Below are positions 4,777 to 8,132 of a stretch of 8,132 nucleotides of DNA, piece after piece. The DNA comes from Verrucomicrobiales bacterium (lineage in GTDB: Bacteria > Verrucomicrobiota > Verrucomicrobiia > Limisphaerales > SXQI01). A program made the translations under genes and the position numbers. The stretch lies in the NCBI GenBank assembly GCA_005793025.1, contig SXQI01000155.1:1-8132 (forward strand). Direction: 5' to 3'. Each line of letters opens with the position of its first letter. Positions within the stretch are counted from its first letter, which is position 1. Below the pieces are notes generated by a model, which worked only from the letters and a program-made list of their open reading frames with translations, made no database searches and had not been told where the DNA came from.

Positions 4777-6789
4777 TTATTTCGTTCCTGCTGTCAGCAG
4801 TTCGACAAGTGCGGCATCCTTTTCAGGGCCCTTGATAAAGTCTAGGGAGCGAAAATAGCGGGGCTTCTCTGCTTCGGGTGTATTTTTGTCAGTGATGATC
4901 TTCACCAGCAACGCAGGAGTCTTTTTGCTTCTGGACCGCCAGATGATATCACGACCCGCGACGTTGTTCCAAGAATCACCGACCGCAGCAAGATAAGCAT
5001 CAAGGCACGCGTCTTCATGACCGTCTGCGCCGATCCCCAAGGCTTCTAGATTCCAACGGTCCTTGCCGTCATATTGTTTTGCAAGCGCGCCCCAGAGAGT
5101 TGCCGCCTCCGGAGATGAGTCGCGGTGAAGCGAGAGAGCACACTCGCGCCGGACTTGGGCTGAAGGATCTTTTACCAGTTTTTTGACAACAGCGAGAGTG
5201 TCGCGTTTCTCAACGCGGGTGTATCTCAAGGCGAGAGCTCGGATAGCTTCGTTTTTATCCGCCACTGCTAAATCGACATAGTGCTGTTCGGAACCTTTAA
5301 TTCTGGCGAGAAGATTCCAAGCACGAGCTCGCAGGTCTTGATCATTACTTTTCCAGAGTTTTTCCAGTTCGCTCTTCGCTTTGGCCTGCATGTTGTGCAA
5401 GTTCTTCCAAGCCAGATAGCGAGTTGCGCCGTTGGGTGACTTCAGTGCAGAGGTGCAACCTTCAGCAGAATTTAAATTTAACTTAGGAACCTTAGCCGAG
5501 GGGCCGCTTCCCTGTGGGGCCACTCGGTATATGCGCCCAGTCATGGTTTCCAGTTTATGGTCTGCCATGTTGTGGCCTCCTACGCCGGCATCGTTCCAAT
5601 CGGTAATATAAAGGGATCCATCAGGGGCTGTGCAAACATCGGATGGCCGATACCAATTGTCGGTGCTGGTCAGGACATCTATGATTTCAGCCTTGTAACC
5701 TGCTCCATCGGGCTTGGGAGGGTAAGCTCTAACCACACGGGGTCCGGCGTCACAGTGAATGATAGAATTTTGATACGGGGCAGGGAGGAGCTTCCCTTCA
5801 TAAAAAGCAATTCCAGTTGGCGAACCGCCCCCAGTTTGCAACAAGTTTGGGACAACCCCCGGATCGTTTAGATGCCAATGACGATTGGGAATATCTGTTT
5901 CCCAATTCGTTCGTTTTTGGCCCCAACCAGCCCCAGTCATTTCGTCGGTATAACCGAAGTTGCCGAAATCCATCACGTAATTGATCCGGACTCCTTTGTT
6001 GCCGTCATCGTCATTATCGGACTGCCACATGCCACCGAAAGAATCCACGCACACCTCAACATTGTTCCGGAAATTATGTCCGAGAACCTCGACATCCGAT
6101 CCATCGATATTGCTTCGGAACACCATTCCCTGTCGGTAAGGTCGCCCACCGTCGTTGATCTCCCGTCCGTAACGGTCTTTCACGGGGGAACCATCTGGTC
6201 GCTTTAATTGCCTGCCCGCATTGCCGAAGTTGAAATACAACTTGCCGTCCGGCCCGAAAACAAAGGCGTGAACCGCATGGTCATGGTCGGCCCCAGCGAT
6301 TCCCGTGAAGAGCACCTCTTTCTTATCTGATTTTCCGTCGCCATCCTCGTCGGTGAACACGAGCACGTTGGGAGAACAAGACACAATGACCTTGTTGTCG
6401 AGGACGCAAATTCCTAGAGCCGCGTTGACATCCTGACCTTGGTAAAACACGGTTTGTTTATCCGCTGTTCCATCCCCGTCCGTGTCCGCCAAGATGAGAA
6501 TTCGATCCCCTTCGGGTCTAAGTTTCCCCCATTTTTGGAACAATCGGTAATTTGCTCCTTCCGTGACCCAAACACGTCCCTTGGCGTCGATGTCGAGATT
6601 GGTTGGATTCACAACCATCGGTTCGAGAGCGAAAAGCGAAGCTTCCAGCCCTTTCCCAGGCACCAATGCTTTCATTTGTTTCGCTGCCTCCTCTGGGCCG
6701 TGCTGCGCAGCTCGGCTAATGATTGGGAACAGGGTAGCAAGAGCCGCACAAACCAACGGTAAGGCAACTTGATTAGGTTTGAATGACAT
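4777..6789 (-). CDS. Secreted TIGR02604-type beta-propeller dehydrogenase-like protein lacking the haem domain
   Basis: This 670-residue protein has a Sec signal peptide (hydrophobic 8-25, likely cleavage around SRAA at 25-28). Residues about 45-425 match the putative membrane-bound dehydrogenase (soluble glucose dehydrogenase-like propeller) family typical of Pirellula and Verrucomicrobium; recognisable pieces are NPTNLDIDAKGRVWVTE (61-77), DHDHAVHAFVFGPDGKLYF (168-186), GMVFRSNIDGSD (221-232) and GSLYITDWND (391-400). Asp-rich loops that could bind calcium occur at 102-110 (DTDGDGTAD), 147-155 (DEDGDGKSD) and 258-264. Residues about 455-660 are helical and HEAT-like. Many relatives continue into a CxxCH haem domain; here no CxxCH exists and the protein ends at residue 670. 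Likely periplasmic or surface-exposed, perhaps oxidising or binding a sugar; the function is inferred. The DUF1080-ThuA gene lies 32 bases upstream on the same strand, suggesting an operon. The start at 6789 is fixed by the signal peptide; no Shine-Dalgarno sequence is present. Confidence 0.88.
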   Translation of the reverse strand: MSFKPNQVALPLVCAALATLFPIISRAAQHGPEEAAKQMKALVPGKGLEASLFALEPMVVNPTNLDIDAKGRVWVTEGANYRLFQKWGKLRPEGDRILILADTDGDGTADKQTVFYQGQDVNAALGICVLDNKVIVSCSPNVLVFTDEDGDGKSDKKEVLFTGIAGADHDHAVHAFVFGPDGKLYFNFGNAGRQLKRPDGSPVKDRYGREINDGGRPYRQGMVFRSNIDGSDVEVLGHNFRNNVEVCVDSFGGMWQSDNDDDGNKGVRINYVMDFGNFGYTDEMTGAGWGQKRTNWETDIPNRHWHLNDPGVVPNLLQTGGGSPTGIAFYEGKLLPAPYQNSIIHCDAGPRVVRAYPPKPDGAGYKAEIIDVLTSTDNWYRPSDVCTAPDGSLYITDWNDAGVGGHNMADHKLETMTGRIYRVAPQGSGPSAKVPKLNLNSAEGCTSALKSPNGATRYLAWKNLHNMQAKAKSELEKLWKSNDQDLRARAWNLLARIKGSEQHYVDLAVADKNEAIRALALRYTRVEKRDTLAVVKKLVKDPSAQVRRECALSLHRDSSPEAATLWGALAKQYDGKDRWNLEALGIGADGHEDACLDAYLAAVGDSWNNVAGRDIIWRSRSKKTPALLVKIITDKNTPEAEKPRYFRSLDFIKGPEKDAALVELLTAGTK

Positions 6790-6821
6790 AACAAACGAAA
6801 AGGGGACGTTAGGAATGGGGA

Positions 6822-8132
6822 TTATTTCTTAGGATCGAGGTTTTTCGCAAGATCTTCGGCCGTCACGGTCGAAAGGATCCCTTCAGCCGGCACTTCCACA
6901 TGTGCGGTCCACACGAGAGCGTTCAACACCAATTTGCGGAAATTATCATCCCCCCAATTTTTATGGAAATGCCCTCCCGTGAAACCGAAGCCACGATTAG
7001 CACCTTCTGAAACCCAACCTAAGACCTCTGGTCTGTTGGTTCCTCGTTGGTCTCGCACAAATTTATTCCCCCCGTGCGGGCTGTCCGCCCCTTGGCGAGT
7101 TGAATCTGGTGCGATGGCGATCGCTACCGGGTTGACTCCCTTCATCTCGGGACGAAAACGCATATTATAATACCACTCATCCCGGATCACAAACGGCCGG
7201 ACTCCACGTGTTACAGCATGATTGGGGAGTGTCATGCTAGCCTCCCAATGCGGGTTGATCGACCAATGCATCTCGAAGTAACCGCCTGCCCATTTCAAGA
7301 ATTCTTTGCCTCCACGTTCCTTCGGGACTTCCACCCCATAATGAGCGAACGACATCCCCACGCCTTTATCTGCAAGGGCATCGAGGGTTGCAAGTCGGTC
7401 GCCTTGGATCGCTGGATGTCCGCCACCCCCATCGGCATAAAAAAGGATCGAATCAGCATTGTCGAACGCAGTGACGTCCAAGGGCCAACCGCTCAGGTAG
7501 AAGGTGCTCAATACACCCTTTTGTCCGGTCAAACATTTATGCAGCAATTGAACTCCGGCATTAAATTCATGTTCTCCGTGAGAATGGCTGGCTTTGCCCG
7601 CAACGAGCACGATTTTTTTGCGGTTGTCGCTCAGCTTCAGCCTCTTAAGTTTGAGATCTTTAAACTGGACCAACATGGGAGGGCCCGCATGCAACTGGAG
7701 TGCTAGAATACCGCTAAAAACCTGATTTTTTGGATCCTCATCAGTGACGTCGACAGTGGTCAAACCATTGATCGTGTGGATGATATGGTTGCCTTGAACC
7801 AAGATTCGATATTCGTTCCAGCCCTCCTTTTTAATCGCTGCTTGGATTGCTTTGGAATCCCCCACTGATCCGAGAACCGTCTTTTTCCCATCCTTACCCC
7901 AAACGACTTTTTGGCCGCGTTCGGCCATGATGCCGCGAGGTCCCCGTTCTTCATAGAGAATCCCAGAATAGGTGTCGCCAGCTTCAAAATCGGCTTGGTA
8001 ACCTCCAGCCACATGGTTTCCGAAGTCTTTGCTGCGGTATTGCACGCCGGAATTCCCTCCTACCATCCGGAACGACCAACGAAACTCAAAATCATCCACA
8101 GTTCCAGCCCGCCAAATAAGAAACGTATTCCC
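6822..8132 (-). CDS. DUF1080 (3-keto-disaccharide hydrolase) - ThuA fusion protein, N-terminus outside window
   Basis: The frame is open from the right edge to the TAA at 6822-6824, giving 436 visible residues. The GTG at 8099 is not the start: codons 8132-8100 read GNTFLIWRAGT, continuing the DUF1080 fold. Visible residues 1 to about 167 are the DUF1080 (PF06439) concanavalin-like domain, with GNSGVQYRS, GGYQADFE, GILYEERGPRGIMAERGQ and HTINGL. After a short basic linker, residues about 171-410 form a ThuA domain (PF06283, glutamine-amidotransferase-like fold): KKIVLVAGKASHSHGEHEF (171-189), YADGGGGHP (232-240), HYGVEVP (264-270) and GFTGGHFHKNWG (383-394). DUF1080 proteins hydrolyse 3-keto-glycosides, and ThuA is part of trehalose/maltitol use through 3-keto sugars, so the fusion probably processes 3-keto sugars outside the cytoplasm. 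A signal peptide would lie outside the window. It is the upstream gene of a two-gene minus-strand operon. Confidence 0.9.
   Translation of the reverse strand, partial: GNTFLIWRAGTVDDFEFRWSFRMVGGNSGVQYRSKDFGNHVAGGYQADFEAGDTYSGILYEERGPRGIMAERGQKVVWGKDGKKTVLGSVGDSKAIQAAIKKEGWNEYRILVQGNHIIHTINGLTTVDVTDEDPKNQVFSGILALQLHAGPPMLVQFKDLKLKRLKLSDNRKKIVLVAGKASHSHGEHEFNAGVQLLHKCLTGQKGVLSTFYLSGWPLDVTAFDNADSILFYADGGGGHPAIQGDRLATLDALADKGVGMSFAHYGVEVPKERGGKEFLKWAGGYFEMHWSINPHWEASMTLPNHAVTRGVRPFVIRDEWYYNMRFRPEMKGVNPVAIAIAPDSTRQGADSPHGGNKFVRDQRGTNRPEVLGWVSEGANRGFGFTGGHFHKNWGDDNFRKLVLNALVWTAHVEVPAEGILSTVTAEDLAKNLDPKK

Noticed and set aside
4788..4800. CTGCTG-T-CAGCAG palindrome at the convergent gene ends, as a terminator
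   Set aside because: A real hairpin would have only five pairs with a three-base loop, no T-tract follows on either strand, and it lies in the coding end of the propeller gene.
5557..6207. Consecutive plus-strand open frames opposite the propeller gene
   Set aside because: They lie antisense to a well-supported coding sequence, have no recognisable protein features and no plausible translation signals.
8097..8099. GTG at 8099 as the start of the DUF1080-ThuA gene
   Set aside because: The upstream codons to the window edge remain open and read as DUF1080 sequence, so the gene is 5' partial.

Overview
The window looks like chromosomal DNA from a PVC-group bacterium, most likely Verrucomicrobiota, with Planctomycetota as the alternative. 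The clues are a secreted beta-propeller dehydrogenase of the Pirellula/Verrucomicrobium type, a fused DUF1080 (3-keto-disaccharide hydrolase)-ThuA protein, a twin-arginine Gfo/Idh/MocA oxidoreductase and an ebo-type gene set. None of the six start codons inside the window has a convincing Shine-Dalgarno sequence, and most follow T-rich leaders. I see no tRNA, rRNA, CRISPR array, insertion sequence or integrase.

Layout: (1) Positions 1-1410, minus strand, hold a compact operon that reads off the left edge. It encodes a 100-residue uncharacterised protein, a TatD-family metallohydrolase (EboB-like) and the first 85 residues of EboE. This is one end of an ebo (edb) metabolite-traffic cluster. 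(2) Positions 1411-1514 are a divergent control region containing a bulged inverted repeat. (3) Positions 1515-4772, plus strand, hold a Tat-exported Gfo/Idh/MocA oxidoreductase, in which the usual catalytic lysine of the EKP motif is alanine, followed by a complete MsbA-like ABC exporter half-transporter. (4) Positions 4777-8132, minus strand, hold a two-gene operon entering from the right edge. It encodes a DUF1080-ThuA fusion (N-terminus outside the window) and then a secreted TIGR02604-type propeller protein with a helical repeat tail. That protein lacks the C-terminal CxxCH haem domain common in its relatives. It converges on the ABC gene with only four bases between the stop codons.

How the parts may work together: the right-hand operon and the Gfo/Idh protein fit extracytoplasmic oxidation and cleavage of sugars through 3-keto intermediates (inference from families). 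The left operon belongs to a cluster type linked in cyanobacteria to moving a metabolite precursor out of the cytoplasm, but its substrate here is unknown. The ABC exporter could serve lipid or metabolite export, and nothing in the sequence ties it firmly to either neighbour. The most unusual points are the 100-residue protein beside the TatD gene, the nine-A run joining those two reading frames, the altered EKP motif, and the haem-less propeller protein.
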